Source: Uloborus plumipes (taxonomy: Eukaryota; Arthropoda; Arachnida; Araneae; Uloboridae). Taken from it: a stretch of DNA of 64,000 bases. The position numbers were made by a program, and so were the translations under genes. Positions 46,125-57,963 of this stretch are shown here, one piece after another (position 1 is the stretch's first letter; each line of letters starts with the position of its first letter). The notes beneath the pieces were generated by a model. It was not told the origin of the DNA, made no database searches, and was given only the letters and a program-made list of their open reading frames with translations. The stretch covers positions 1 through 64,000 of the forward strand of contig JAXGGA010002973.1 in the NCBI GenBank assembly GCA_038373865.1, written 5' to 3'.

Positions 46125-47211
46125 CTTTCACACAGAAAGATACAAACCGATTATTTAATTTCAAGAAAATCATACGCTTTTCATTCTTTAAAGAAAGATT
46201 TTGGCCTTTAAGAATTTACTCATGCCAAAAACATTTAGTGTTCACTTGTCCTTTCGATGGTTTTAGCTACAGGAGGAGATTACAATCCATTACAGGGATG
46301 TCCACGCGATTCTTGATGAAAATTTGACTGCTCACAATTAAGTCGCATAAATTAAGTTAAAGTCCGAGCGATGGAGTAATTTCGGGGATTTCAGTTAATT
46401 GAACTTAAATAGAGAGTCCATAATTTGCATAAATTCTACGCCGTTGTCTAATATCTAGCTAACTCAACTGTAACATTTCGGAAGTATGGAATTGCTTTAT
46501 TTCCTTCCTAGTTGCGCTATAGAAGAGACTCTAACTAAATTTTCAACATTTAGAATTTGAAATGTGTTTATTAAATTAATCAAAATAATTATATTTAGCG
46601 ATACTGTTTGTTAAGTTTTTAATTAATGGCTTTCTAATTTTCTTAAAAATGAACAAATTTATTACAAAAAAAATTCAGTTGTTCTAAAAAACAAAAGCGT
46701 AAATTTCTTAATACAATACATAGGGGAAACACAGGCATATGCGAACTTTTTTTTCTCATTTCATTTTTTGAAAAGTTTAACTCTCTCTCTCAGAAAAGTC
46801 TCACAGCAAAAATCTTTCCACTATTGAATAGTATTTCCATTGTGTCATGAACTATTTGAGATTAAAAAATATATATAGTTCTTATATCTTTGGTGGTTTT
46901 TAAAATTATCTTCAATTGTGCCCTATAGAGAGCAGAACCGTTGGACTTAAGTTGATTTAGAAAATATGAAAACAAACCAAATGAATTTGAACCCATAAAC
47001 TCTTTCGGGTAGAGAGTTGGTAGAACTTACTTATACTTAGAGTTATTCAGAGGGGCTTTAGTTTAGACCCGTCAACTTTAATTTTAATGTTGAATATTGA
47101 GTGGATTTAATTAATTGATGATCTTCAATTGTAACACAGTTACCCCTTAAGACTCAAGTTCGCATGATGGGACTGAAATTTATTGCAGAAACTGAATGGA
47201 AAAAAATTAAT
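46125..47211. other. No gene; possible edge of another GGGG-type repeat
   Basis: GGGGAAACACAGGCATATGC preceded by TA lies at 46723, and the related GTTCGCATGATGGG near 47159, but I could not pair two ends. The block TTGGTGGTTTTT then GCCCTATAGAG (46892-46930) recurs at 48086-48126. Confidence 0.4.
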
Positions 47212-47219
47212 CAATCCAC

Positions 47220-47387
47220 CAGGGACGTCATTGCAAGTTTTTCCAGGGGGGGGGGGGGGCAAAGGGTAAAAACACAATACAATTTCACCAGAAAACAACA
47301 AAAACCACGCCCACTTATATTTAAATACATTGATTTCTCTAAGTCGGGGGGGGGCATTGACCCCCCCCCCCCCAAATGACGGGCCTG
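47220..47387. mobile_element. hAT-type MITE with G- and C-tracts, copy 2
   Basis: 168 bp beginning CAGGGACGTCATTGCAAG and ending CCAAATGACGGGCCTG. A perfect 8-bp target duplication CAATCCAC flanks it (47212-47219, 47388-47395). G-run of 14 after the left end; G-run and C-run at the right. Same family as 9891-10051. Confidence 0.92.
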
Positions 47388-47460
47388 CAATCCACGCATA
47401 AAAAGATTTCATCACTTTGAAGGGAAAAAGAGTTGACCTAAAAATTAGATTTTTCAATTA

Positions 47461-49496
47461 GGGGAGACTGGGGACGGTTGTGACAATTTTCATTTGCTCC
47501 CCCATAGATTCCTTAGTAATGCCTGTGAGCTGGTTTAAAGTTGTTTTTATGTTAAAATGTACATTTGCCTGCGTATAAATACTAAAAATTTCTCTCTAAG
47601 TACAATAGTTAACTCACAGGACCAATTAAACAAAAAAGGAAAAAATATTTTTGGAAAAAAAAAAATAGAACCGACTTCAGTTGGAAATTGCTCTAAAAAG
47701 TAAAAAATAATGTTTTACTTTGAACACCAGTCGAACTACTGTAGAAAGTAAGGTTCTGAAGGCGGTCGCATCAAATCGATAGGTAAAAGATATCTGTACC
47801 ATATTTCGCAACATCTTATCCAGAGAAAACCATTGAAAAATTAACAAAGGCAGAATTTTCTGTACCTATGACCACGATTGTGTGGTAATCCATGACCTGA
47901 ATCCATAAAATTCCTACTTCGCTAGTTTCGGAGATTGTAGACGCGTATGAATCTATCACTATATGTTTTAGCGCCGATTAAAACTTAGGTTTAGAAATGT
48001 AGCTCCCCGGCTATGGTGTCAAGAAAAAACATTCGATTGGTGACTGTGGACAGCCCTGTCAACTAAAAGTCTGCCTTACTCTTTTTGGTGGTTTTTCAAA
48101 AAATATCTTCAATTTCATGCCCTATAGAGTAGCATGCTCACGTTAGGACAATCAAAATGATAGTTAAAGAAACCATGTTAGCTGTTCTACAAACAAATTC
48201 TTGCAGTAATGTTTACTCGATCTCAATCCCATCAGGAACTTCAACCCGGATCGCGTATTACACCACTTGACATCGGGTCGCTCTCTGCAGTAAGGATTTA
48301 CTGATAGCACCATATTTGTCATTAGAGTAAAACTGCAATTTGAGTTGTACGCTTTCTTGGAAGTTTGAACGTAATGCCAGGGTATAAACTTAGCAGAATT
48401 TTTTAGAAAGGTTACAAGAATTAACATAATTGACTTTGTGTAGATAATTCTTGAACAAAATAATATAATTGCGCAAAGTCACAAAAGCCCATTTCTTGCC
48501 AGAAACTCGATAACACACGCTTCCCACAAAATGGCGCCAAACGTCCAGAAGAAAATTCGACATGCATCGAGGGACCCTCATTGCCAATTTATTGGCAAGA
48601 TCCTGACAGAAACTGTCATTGATGGACCATAAAAAAATACGGGGTCAGATTCCCATGCCAGGTATGGACCTGCATAAGGACATTGCAAGCATTAATCATT
48701 CAAACCATGAAGAGGGGGCGGATGGGCAAAGGTATACTATTGACCAGACCTTGACGCGATCTCATTCACCTCAGGACCCTTCAAACTGACGCGCAAAACA
48801 CTTGACCATCGGGCCGCTCATTGAGTTACGGATTTACAATAACACATATTGTTTTAAATGACCATGAAATGTTAGTTTTTCGATCATAACTTTTTTTCTA
48901 GTGAACAAATATCGTCATATGAGTACATGGTACCTAAGTTACACCATCTTCTATCGATTAAACAAAAAATCGTTCAAATCGTTTCAGTAGATCAGATGTT
49001 ATGTGCGAATAAACAAAAAAAAAAAGTATACGCTTTGAATTGAGAACCTCCTCCTTTTTTGAAGTCGGTTAAAAATCACAACCGACCCCACGCCAGGGGC
49101 GGTTGTGACAGTGCTTGGGGTCGGCTGTGACAAGTTCAAAAATACAGCAAAACAGTCTAGATTTAAAATAGCCTACATAAAAAGTAATCACTGCTATTTC
49201 ACTATTAAGGTTCACTGCTAACGGGAGAAAACTTTAATTCTTCTATCTTTACCCATTCAACAGGAATTACTGAAAGAAATCGAACAAAAAAACTTAATTT
49301 TGACTGTTAAAAAGTAACCAACCCCTGTGCTAGCGTTAATGTCGCTCGATGTCTACCGCAATGCTTTGACACACATTCAGACAAACATGCTGATACTCTC
49401 TCTCTCTCTCTTTGCTTCAACCAGGTATTAATTATGGTTTAGCTAATATGACGACTGCCACAACCGCCCCGTGTCACAACCGTCCCCAGTCTCCCC
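47461..49496. mobile_element. TA-flanked GGGG...CCCC element with iterated GGTTGTGACA motif
   Basis: Begins GGGGAGACTGGGGACGGTTG, mirrored at 49477-49496; TA on both sides (47459-47460, 49497-49498). GGGGNCGGTTGTGACA or its complement occurs six times: near 47470, 49077, 49097, 49116, 49458 and 49472. Most of the interior is a second transposon (47669-49070). No transposase seen. Confidence 0.85.
47669..49070. mobile_element. Nested element with AACCGACTTC ends
   Basis: Left end AACCGACTTCA; right end, read inward, AACCGACTTCAAAAAAGGAG then GAGGTTCTCAATTC. This terminus is familiar from non-autonomous DNA elements of many arthropods (memory, unverified). Two internal stretches, 48205-48312 and 48757-48848, are related direct copies (shared CACTTGACNATCGGGNCGCTC), so part of the element is duplicated. 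Confidence 0.65.
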
Positions 49497-51320
49497 TACT
49501 AGTTAGAGGCCGGTAAACTCTTTGAGCGAAAATGATGTTTGAGAGATCAAAAAGGATTTGAAACAAGCCATTGTTTTCAAGGATAGGAATTGCTTTATCC
49601 GACCAAAGCTTCTAGATGGAAAACACCTTCTAATGTTTAATTTCCTTTTTTTGTCATGGCGTTGTTGATATTAGATTAATTAGTACGTTTATAAAAAAAA
49701 GTGACTAGTGAGCTAAAAGGGTTCAGCTGGCCACTAAATTATAATTGAAAAGCGGAATTTTTAGGTCTACTCTTTTCCCCTTTAAATTCCTTGAAATAAT
49801 TTTTCAAACGAATTTTGGAGCATTTTGATTTAGTGTTTGTGATTTATGATCTTATCTGTTAAAACTTCTTTTATTTTTTCTTTTCTTTTCCAAGCAGTTT
49901 GGGGGGGGGGGGTGAAAATAAAATGTATTTACGAAAAATAAATATCTAAATAAAAGCGAATGCACTCGCGAACCACACGTCACTAAGCGGCGGATCGCAG
50001 GTTATGCATCCTTTTTCTGTATGTAAGATTATAAATGATGCAAATCTAATAATGCTATGAAGTAAAAAAGGACAGTTCTTAATTATTTAGAAATTTAATG
50101 TTACTGCATTCAAGTTTAACTACTTGTATTAAAATAGTTTATTTTCAACTGACAGGAAAGCTTTGAAGCAAGCTAATAATTGCTCTTCAATTAATTTAAA
50201 AATTATTATATCTTAAGTTTGGATATCTCGACAATAGTTTCGGAGGGGTTCTTCTTCTTTGTACCCACAAAGACAATACAAAGTAATTGTAATAATACAA
50301 TTGCATATCAAAATATTTGTGGGTCAGTTCTAAGTAGAGAAACTAAAGCGCAAAGTAAAACTCAATGACTGTACTGAGTATATTAGATCAATGAACTTTA
50401 CTTATAATAACTAATATCATGCTAATAACCATTTATAGGCAGCAAAGGGACAAATAAAAACTAAATTGCAAAATTGACAAAAATATAACTTTCTTATTTA
50501 TATAACTGCGACAAAACTTTGCTTAATTACTATTTGAGAAAAAGGCAGAATTAGAGTATTTCTGAAAGTAAATTAAATAGGGATAACCTCAATAGGACCG
50601 AAATGCCCATTCATTTTCACAAATCAAATAAAGTCAAATTACTTCCAGAGAATTAAAATGAAGCCAAGATAAATTAGCTGAACCGAACAGAAATTAAGCA
50701 TGCTACTGCAATTCTCACTGACACTTTAATTTGGTTGTCCCATTTGATTCGAAGTAGTGAACATCTCTCAACTTATCCAATCAGAAAGATGACAGGAACT
50801 CGTGTTTGAGAGTTAGGACAGTGTTATGATTATGTGTAATTAATGAATGAACTTTTACTTTTCATTCTATCAATGTCCTCTTAAATGGAAAAATATATGT
50901 TATTTCTCTTCCCTTTTTTTATCTTTCGTGCAATTTTTATGTTACACCTTTTGAGTAAAAAAAAAAAGTAAATTGGATACTTTAACGTGCAATTGCATTT
51001 AAAACAAAGGAATGAGTTAAATTTATTAATGACAAGCAAAATTTAACAGGCATGATATACGAACATTGTGAGTTGACAAATTATTTAAAATTAATATTTA
51101 TATTAAGCATTAGAAAATGAGAGTTTAGTCCCAATTACGTCTTCGCACGTATTGTTATTTTGATGCAGTTTTACTAGCTTGGATTTTCGCTTTTCAAATA
51201 AACGGTGGAGAAAGTCGAAGTAGTTCCTTTGTTATTTATCACCTCTACTAAGAAAGATATTGCACTATCACTATCTTCAAATTAGACTGATCCCAGCGGC
51301 TTATTCAAGGAAGGAATACA
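49497..51320. other. No gene seen; poly-G run
   Basis: Contains a G-run (49900-49912). No coding family or paired repeat ends recognised. Confidence 0.45.
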
Positions 51321-52275
51321 CTACACACTAGGGTGGTTCATAAACCTATGGCAAAAAAAAAAATTGTCCTAGAGGTCACGGCGGTGGCTCATTTTTTTAC
51401 CTTTATCCACCCTAATATACTGCCAAAATTTCAACCTCCTACTTAAATAAAGAGACGGTGCTCAAAGCTCAAATAGTTCTCCAGTTTTTGTCAATTTCAA
51501 GCGTTTTTCGGTTGAGCAGCAGAAAAAAATTCCGGATGTTTTGCTATCCTTCTTGCTGATTCTTATGTTCAATGATCCCCAGAATCCTAATATGGCCACC
51601 CTTTTACCCCATTGCCTCCCACTTTTCGAAAATAGCGCCCCCCTCCCCTCCTATTTTCATCAGATTTCGACAATTTCATAGATATTATTTGGAGGGAAAG
51701 GAAGCATTATATAATATACCATTAAAACATTCTTTTATAGGGCTAGAGAGGTGAAAAGTTCAAAATAATAAACAATTTTCACAAGTTAGGAGACTCATGG
51801 GGGCATTTTCCCCTCCCCTCCATTATTTAACATATCATCAACAACTCATTTTTTCCAGCTTCAAAATTTTACACTTACTTTTTGGTGCAACACAATAATA
51901 TTGGACTGCCATTTATGACTCAAACGTTCAAAATTTTTTTCAAGTTGTCAAATTTTGTTTAATACCTTGGAAACATCGCATGTTACATATGAGTCGCACC
52001 GCATATTTCCTCCAGTAAAGAACCTTTCAGTATTATTTATATTCATTCTAGTTATATTCGAGCGATTACCGTGAAGGGGGAAACATAGATCATATTTGGA
52101 TTCAGTGAGGCATTTTACATAAGAAACAGCAAGAATAGGGTCAGATACATTTGAAGCTCATTTTGTGCCGAGCAGTGTTATTATACTGAAATTTGCTAGA
52201 AGTTTTTAATTAAAGTCAAAATATTTAAACTTCTTGCTGTGCAATTCAACTTTCTATGTTTATTTATACACAGTT

Positions 52276-52316
52276 TTTTTTTTTTTTTTTTTTTGAGAGA
52301 GAGAGAGAGCGAGAGA
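52276..52316. repeat. Poly-T and GA microsatellite
   Basis: A T-run followed by GAGAGAGAGAGAGAGCGAGAG. Confidence 0.9.
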
Positions 52317-53586
52317 CTTTTAGTACTGAATATTTTATTGTCTCAGCAAGGATAAATACTCAATTTTCTTCAACATCAGGTAAAAAAAAAAACTGCTTAT
52401 TGTCCTCATTATTGAAAAAAATTCTGTTTAATTCTTGAATTATTTGAACATTTTCCTCAGCAATGATATTCACCATTATTTATTTATTTTAATGTTTTCT
52501 TTTAATTATGTGATTGATATTATATTTGTATTCGTTGGGGCGTAGGACGAAGAATGTTAGAAAATGATCTCTAATATTCATGTTTGAAAAAAATCCAATT
52601 GTTCTGTACTACACTTGTTATATATCACATCTTTATTCTTGTAATAACTTGCTTTTCTTTCAACTAGAATTTGATACGAAACACTTAGTCAAACTAATTA
52701 ATTCACCAGAAATGTGTCACAAGTACTTTAATAAAACTTTCCTAGTTGCTATTTCAATTTCCAGGTCGTTCATATCTTATAAGGCTTTTACCAAGTTCAG
52801 ATATTCCCAGAAGTTTTAATTGCAAATGGAGCATCTATTAATGTTTAATATATTTGTTTTACTATACAAAAACGCACTGAAACTGTAGAAAGTGTTGTAC
52901 CTAGGTTTTTTTTTCTCTCATGATTAAATGAAAAATTTCTTTCTTATAAAGGAACATAAATATTTTGAGTCATATAAGATACTGGATTTTCTCAGATAGG
53001 CTCCCTAATTGACTAATAATAATTCAACTATCCCTTTATAATCAGCAAGAGTGATCATAGATTTATATATAGATTTATAAAAAGTTTACAGTTGAAGTTT
53101 CAAACTTGTTAAAGTATTTTTTAAGTTCTATGTGCAACATTCTTCTTCTTCTTTTTTTTTTTTTTTTTTTTGTTTAATTCTTTGCCAAACATTTTTTCGC
53201 TTTGAAGTTATTAAAAAGAATAGAACTTGTGAGGAATATGATGGCCAAAGTAAGCATGAAGTAAATATCTTTTCCGAAATTTCAGATTAGTTCTATGCCA
53301 GAATAGCTAGAATAGTGTATTTTGTGCAATTAGTCTTTATAATTTCATTCATTCTTCTTGTGATACTATTAGCACAATTAGTTTAAAACTTTAAATCTTG
53401 CAATTTTTTTCTCTGCATCCCACTACTTCAAAAACATAAAAAACATTTTGCACAGCTCTTCGACAACTCTATTTTGGCAAGAGTAAGTTTTGAAAATCAT
53501 AGCACAACATGTAGACAAGTACTGCAATCTACATTGTATGCTGCGATCTACTAAATAATCGATTGTATCAAAGGTGTTGCTATATA

Positions 53587-54237
53587 CAGGGTGTCCACTC
53601 CAATCGTGGACCAATAGTTAATTTCTAAACCGTTAGAGATACGCATATAGTTTATTTAGGAAAAAATCTCCAAATTATGAAAGGAATTTTGGGTCTATTC
53701 AATGTTTTTCAAAAAATCAAATTTTGAAAGAGTTACGAAATTTAAATTTTTATACAGTCCCCCAGTCCTATCAATCATATTTAGTAAAACATTCTTGACA
53801 CTGTAACGTTTAATACTAAAAAAAATCACTCTTCTAACACAAAAATTGACCGAGTTATGACGTTTTGAAAAATCAAGATTTTGAAGGATTTCGCATACGG
53901 TCCCTTTCGCGATCTCTCGATGACGTCATGAAATAATGCAAAATCTTGATTTTTTAAAACGTCATAACCCGGTCAATTTTTGTGGGTAGAACAGTGATTT
54001 TTTTTTAGTTTTAAACGTTACAGTGTCAAGAATGTTTTACTAAATATGATTGATACGACTGGGGGGCTGTATAAAAATTTAAATTTCGTAACTCTTTCAA
54101 AATTTGATTTTTTGAAAAACATTGAATAGACCCAAAATTCCTTTCACAATTTGGAGATTTTTTCCTAAATAAACTGTATGCGTATCTCTAACGGTTTAGA
54201 AATTAGCTATTGGTCCACGATTGGAGTGGACACCCTG
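53587..54237. mobile_element. Mariner-type fold-back element, 651 bp
   Basis: Begins CAGGGTGTCCACTCCAATCG, mirrored at its right end, TA on both sides (53585-53586, 54238-54239). The arms (about 53587-53900 and 53925-54237) are near-perfect inverted copies, leaving a very short centre with GACGTCATG. No coding content. Confidence 0.92.
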
Positions 54238-55183
54238 TAGATCAGGAGTGGCCAACCTTTTTAGGGAGAGTGCCACTATCTGGAGAGAAAAAGCTCAGCG
54301 TGCCACATTGTATTTTTCCAACAAACTGATTTTTTTTTTATTTTTTTTAAAGTTAAAAGTAGATTTTATGTTGGCTGACTTTGTAATTCTTACTCAATGA
54401 AACATTTTTTCTCTAAAATCTGAGTAATTTAAATCTAAATGATAATAAAGCTAAAACAAGTCCGAACTTAAGAGTTATCATTAGTAAACACTTTTATAGG
54501 TTCTGTAAGTTGGCTTATGCTTAAAATAGAATCAAATAACATCAAACCAACTATTCTAAAAGTTAAACAGTCTGCACTCAATCTGGTTTATGAGTCTGTA
54601 TCTTTTTTACCAAGTCATTTATTTTTGGATTAGTTTTTGAGAATCCTACGAAGTTTAAGTGCTTTAAGTGCTATCAATTAATATTCAACGGTATTTCAAT
54701 TTTTCTGCATTCATAGCAGAAAATATTTCTTTAGAAGCGTTTGTAACCAAATCTACAACAGCATCAGACGGCTAAAGTGTGTAAATGTGAAAAAAACTTT
54801 GTTGTTACAAATGCCCAAATTTCTTCACAGTGTGGGTGATTTTTTGTTGAAGTAAGCTCTTATGTTTGATTACCAATGCAAAAGATCAGTAATTCCGATT
54901 TGGATTTCAGAATGGTAACAAGTAGTATCTTACAGAGAAATAAACAAAGAATTAGAAAAGATCAGCATTTTTTTATGATCCTGAAAATTATCAAACCGAA
55001 CACTGAATGAATACTTAAAATAATGTGTAAAATTTTCTCCATATATCATTAGAAAATTATTAAATTTCGGTTTATACTTTCAGCATTCATTTTTAATGTT
55101 TTATTCTTTTTTCTCCAAAGCAGAGAAAGAAACTGAAGTTTCATCATAAAAGAATGTAGATGGCCTCTACTGGTTTAGGAAAT

Positions 55184-55216
<33 letters not shown>

Positions 55217-55840
55217 TGCTATCTTAAATTTAAATTACTTAAACGCAGGATATTAAGAGATGACATAGCTAAACTAAGTAGCTTTCTAAGTAGCAGGGGT
55301 CCTCATTGCTCTCCTTCCAGATATTTTGAAAACGCACTCCCTAAAATTCTAAAATCTTATGACTATTTTTAATTTGGATAGCTATTGCACATTTTAATGA
55401 AAGAGTAACTTGCCATACTCTCCTCTTTCTCCTGGGAAAAGTTCACAAAACATTCAGAGCTCTAATTCGTAGTTTGTTAATACAGTTAACTCTACAGGGT
55501 CACCAACAGAGAAAAGTCTCATTCCTTGGCAAAGAACTTGTGATAGATAATTCGATGACACTTTTGAAGTTTTTTTCCAAAATTATTTTCAAGTCATGTA
55601 ACAAAAACAATTTAAGGGTCTTCATTTGTGCAACCATACCGAATTTTGTCCAATCTGGTTTCTTAATTTTAGTTGCAGAGTTTTTTTTTTTTTTTTAAAT
55701 TTCATCACCCGTAGCTGAAACTGTTGCAGATCAAGAATCCATTCTGCAGCATCGACAGGGCGCCCCGAACCAAAATTTTTGGGAGAGAGAAAATTATTAA
55801 TTTGCCGAATGAAGCTCCAATTTTATTGAATGATAAAATA

Positions 55841-56207
55841 CACTGCGATGCAAAAGTTTAGACAAAATGCAAATATGTGAATAAAAAGAAAACTATTCAA
55901 CGAAATGCTTTCAAATTTCTACTGCAGGTACACAATATGGTCCCAAATACGTGTCTGGAGTTCTTATAACTATAACTGGAATCAAATTTTGGATATTACA
56001 AAAGACATGTTTTTACATTGTTGCAAAAGTTTAGACAATAGTCAGATTTTATGCAAATATCCCTTGAAATGTGATTGGTGGAGGAAATGCGGCACTGTAT
56101 TATTCATTTATAAAGTGCAGAGATTGCTGAATAAATAATCAAAATCTCAAAAGCTCTTTAGTTCTCGTGTAAAGAAGATGAGAAAGTTTGGAAGCCGAAA
56201 TTTGAAA
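55841..56207 (+). mobile_element. Tc1-like left end fragment
   Basis: CACTGCGATGCAAAAGTTTA after TA, with a second GCAAAAGTTTAGACAA near 56023, the usual double subterminal motif of Tc1-type ends. The matching right terminus is not found. Confidence 0.55.
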
Positions 56208-56999
56208 ATGAACCTACTTTATTAATTTTTTGTCTTTTAAATCGGCTCTAGTATGGTAGTACATTGTTTTTTACTTTGTGGAGAGCAAATTCAGACATGC
56301 GTATCGATCAAAAAGTCCAAGCAAAATTATATTTCTTAAGGATGAAGGAATTGAAAAAACGGTTCAGACTGACGATTCGTCCCTTAATCCTACAAAACTT
56401 CAACTTGTGTCAAAAACAGTACTTGACAGCATAAGTAGATGAACAACTGAATCGGAATGCATAAAAAAACAAAGAATTGTGCCTGAGCCTTTACGGACAG
56501 AGTGTCTCAAATAAGCCAGATTTTAATGTGAAAAGCAGCATATGTATCATCGTGACTAAAAAATGAATGGTACTTTTTTTTATAAAAATTATTAAAATTG
56601 GGATGGCCCAGATGGATTATAATTCTTTTCGTGGGACTTAAGAAATATCCAATGATCATATGCTGTGCTGCTTTTACCAATAAAATCTGGCTTATTTGGG
56701 ACACTCTGTGTGAAAAGGCTCAAGCACAATTCTTTGTTTTTTTTATGCATTCCGATTCAGTTGTTCATCTACTTATGCTGCCACGTGCTGTTTTTGACCC
56801 CAGTTGAAGTTTTGTAGGATTAAGGGGCGACTCGTCAGTCTGAGCCGTTTTTTCAATTCCTTCATCCTTAAGAAATATAATTTTTCTTGGACTTTTTGAT
56901 CGATACGCATGTCTGAATTTGCTCTCCGCAAAGTAAAAAACAATGCACTACCATACTAGAGCCGATTTAAAAGACAAAAAAATAATAAAGTAGGTTCAT
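56208..56999. repeat. Inverted repeat, arms about 345 bp
   Basis: Left arm 56208 to about 56550, right arm about 56655-56999, with a spacer of about 105 bp. It starts ATGAACCTACTTTATTA and reads back as TAATAAAGTAGGTTCAT. The arms differ at a modest number of sites. A methionine frame in the left arm (MRIDQKVQAKLYFL) looks Tc1-transposase-like but soon stops, so the arms may be a duplicated transposase 5' part. Confidence 0.75.
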
Positions 57000-57445
57000 T
57001 TATCAGTTTAAGGGTTTTAGTTTTTATCAATATTTTGGAAATCGACATTTTTTCCTCCATTTTGGATTTTTCTTCAAAAAGTCTTCGCGTGCCACTGTTA
57101 CTGCTCTGCCGTGCCACATTGTGGCACGCGTGCCGCGGGTTGGCCACCACTGCTGTAGATTCAAACGATTAAGAAACTTTCCAATTGTTTGAACTAATAT
57201 TTATGCGTTGAAAAATGAGAATAATTGAAAAAAAAAAATAACTTCCAAGAAAATGGTCTCTTTAGGCTGAAAAGCTAAAAAATTGTGAAAATCACGAAAA
57301 AGCGTAAAAATGAAGGGGGTTTGAGCACCATCTTCCATTAAGAGTAGAGAGCTGAAATTTTAGGGGAGTTATCTTATACATAAATGTAAAAAAAGTAGGG
57401 TGCGCCTTGGCCCGTAGCAAAAAAAAATTTTTTTGAACCACCTTA

Positions 57446-57963
57446 CTACACACCTTCAGATTGTTTCTGTACAATTGTGTTGCAATGCCTCGTGTAAAAA
57501 CTTTCCTTTGTTGAAATATTTTGTATTTTGTTTGTGCTTTCTGTGGATGTATTTCTTACTGTAGATCATACCAATGATCTCGTTCCTTTTTTGTTGAAGT
57601 GTAACAACAAGGCAGCTGTAAGCTATTTAAAGATGCTGGTTCTTTTTAATGGCCTTACGCATAATGATTATCACTATGCATATCACTATCATTATTTATA
57701 AAGCTTGTTTTTGAAAACAATTAATTTGCATCTGAATGAGCGTTTAATCTTAAATGTAAAGCTTCTAAAGTCTCACCGAAATCAATAAAATCCTTCATTA
57801 CAGATAACTTTTTTAAGCTATATTCAGGGTTGCCAAATTTAAAAGTTGAGAAAACGGATAGGCTACTAGCTGCATTACTAGGGGTTGTAATGGTACCAGC
57901 GGCAATGGTAGGGGGCTCAAAGCGACAACGATTCCGTGGTGACTATTGTGTAGTTAGTAAGTA
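57446..57963. other. No gene seen
   Basis: Short spacer; a CAGGGTTGCCAAA block at 57825 resembles a hAT end but has no partner. Confidence 0.4.

Larger units (their letters stand above)
54243..57152. mobile_element. hAT-type element with perfect CTGTAGAT duplication
   Basis: Left end CAGGAGTGGCCAACC, right end GGTTGGCCACCACTG. The 8-bp CTGTAGAT stands on both sides (54235-54242, 57153-57160). The right subterminal region has the G/C-rich GGCACGCGTGCCGCGGG. The 2.9 kb holds a Tc1-like 5' end and an inverted-repeat segment; no hAT transposase was recognised. Confidence 0.9.
51329..57445. mobile_element. 6.1-kb transposon nest; outer element with 8-bp target duplication
   Basis: Outer ends TAGGGTGGTTCA (51329) and complement of TAAGGTGGTTCA (ending 57445), flanked by a perfect 8-bp repeat CTACACAC (51321-51328, 57446-57453). 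Similarity of the two ends extends inward: GGTGCTCAAA occurs in inverted position about 120 bp inside each end. The nested elements at 53587-54237 and 54243-57152 account for 3.6 kb, leaving about 2.5 kb of outer sequence, with no recognisable transposase. An 8-bp duplication fits hAT or P superfamilies. Confidence 0.78.

Noticed and set aside
46723..47175. A further GGGG-type element with CATATGCGAAC motif
   Set aside because: Only one convincing end found; the second could not be paired.
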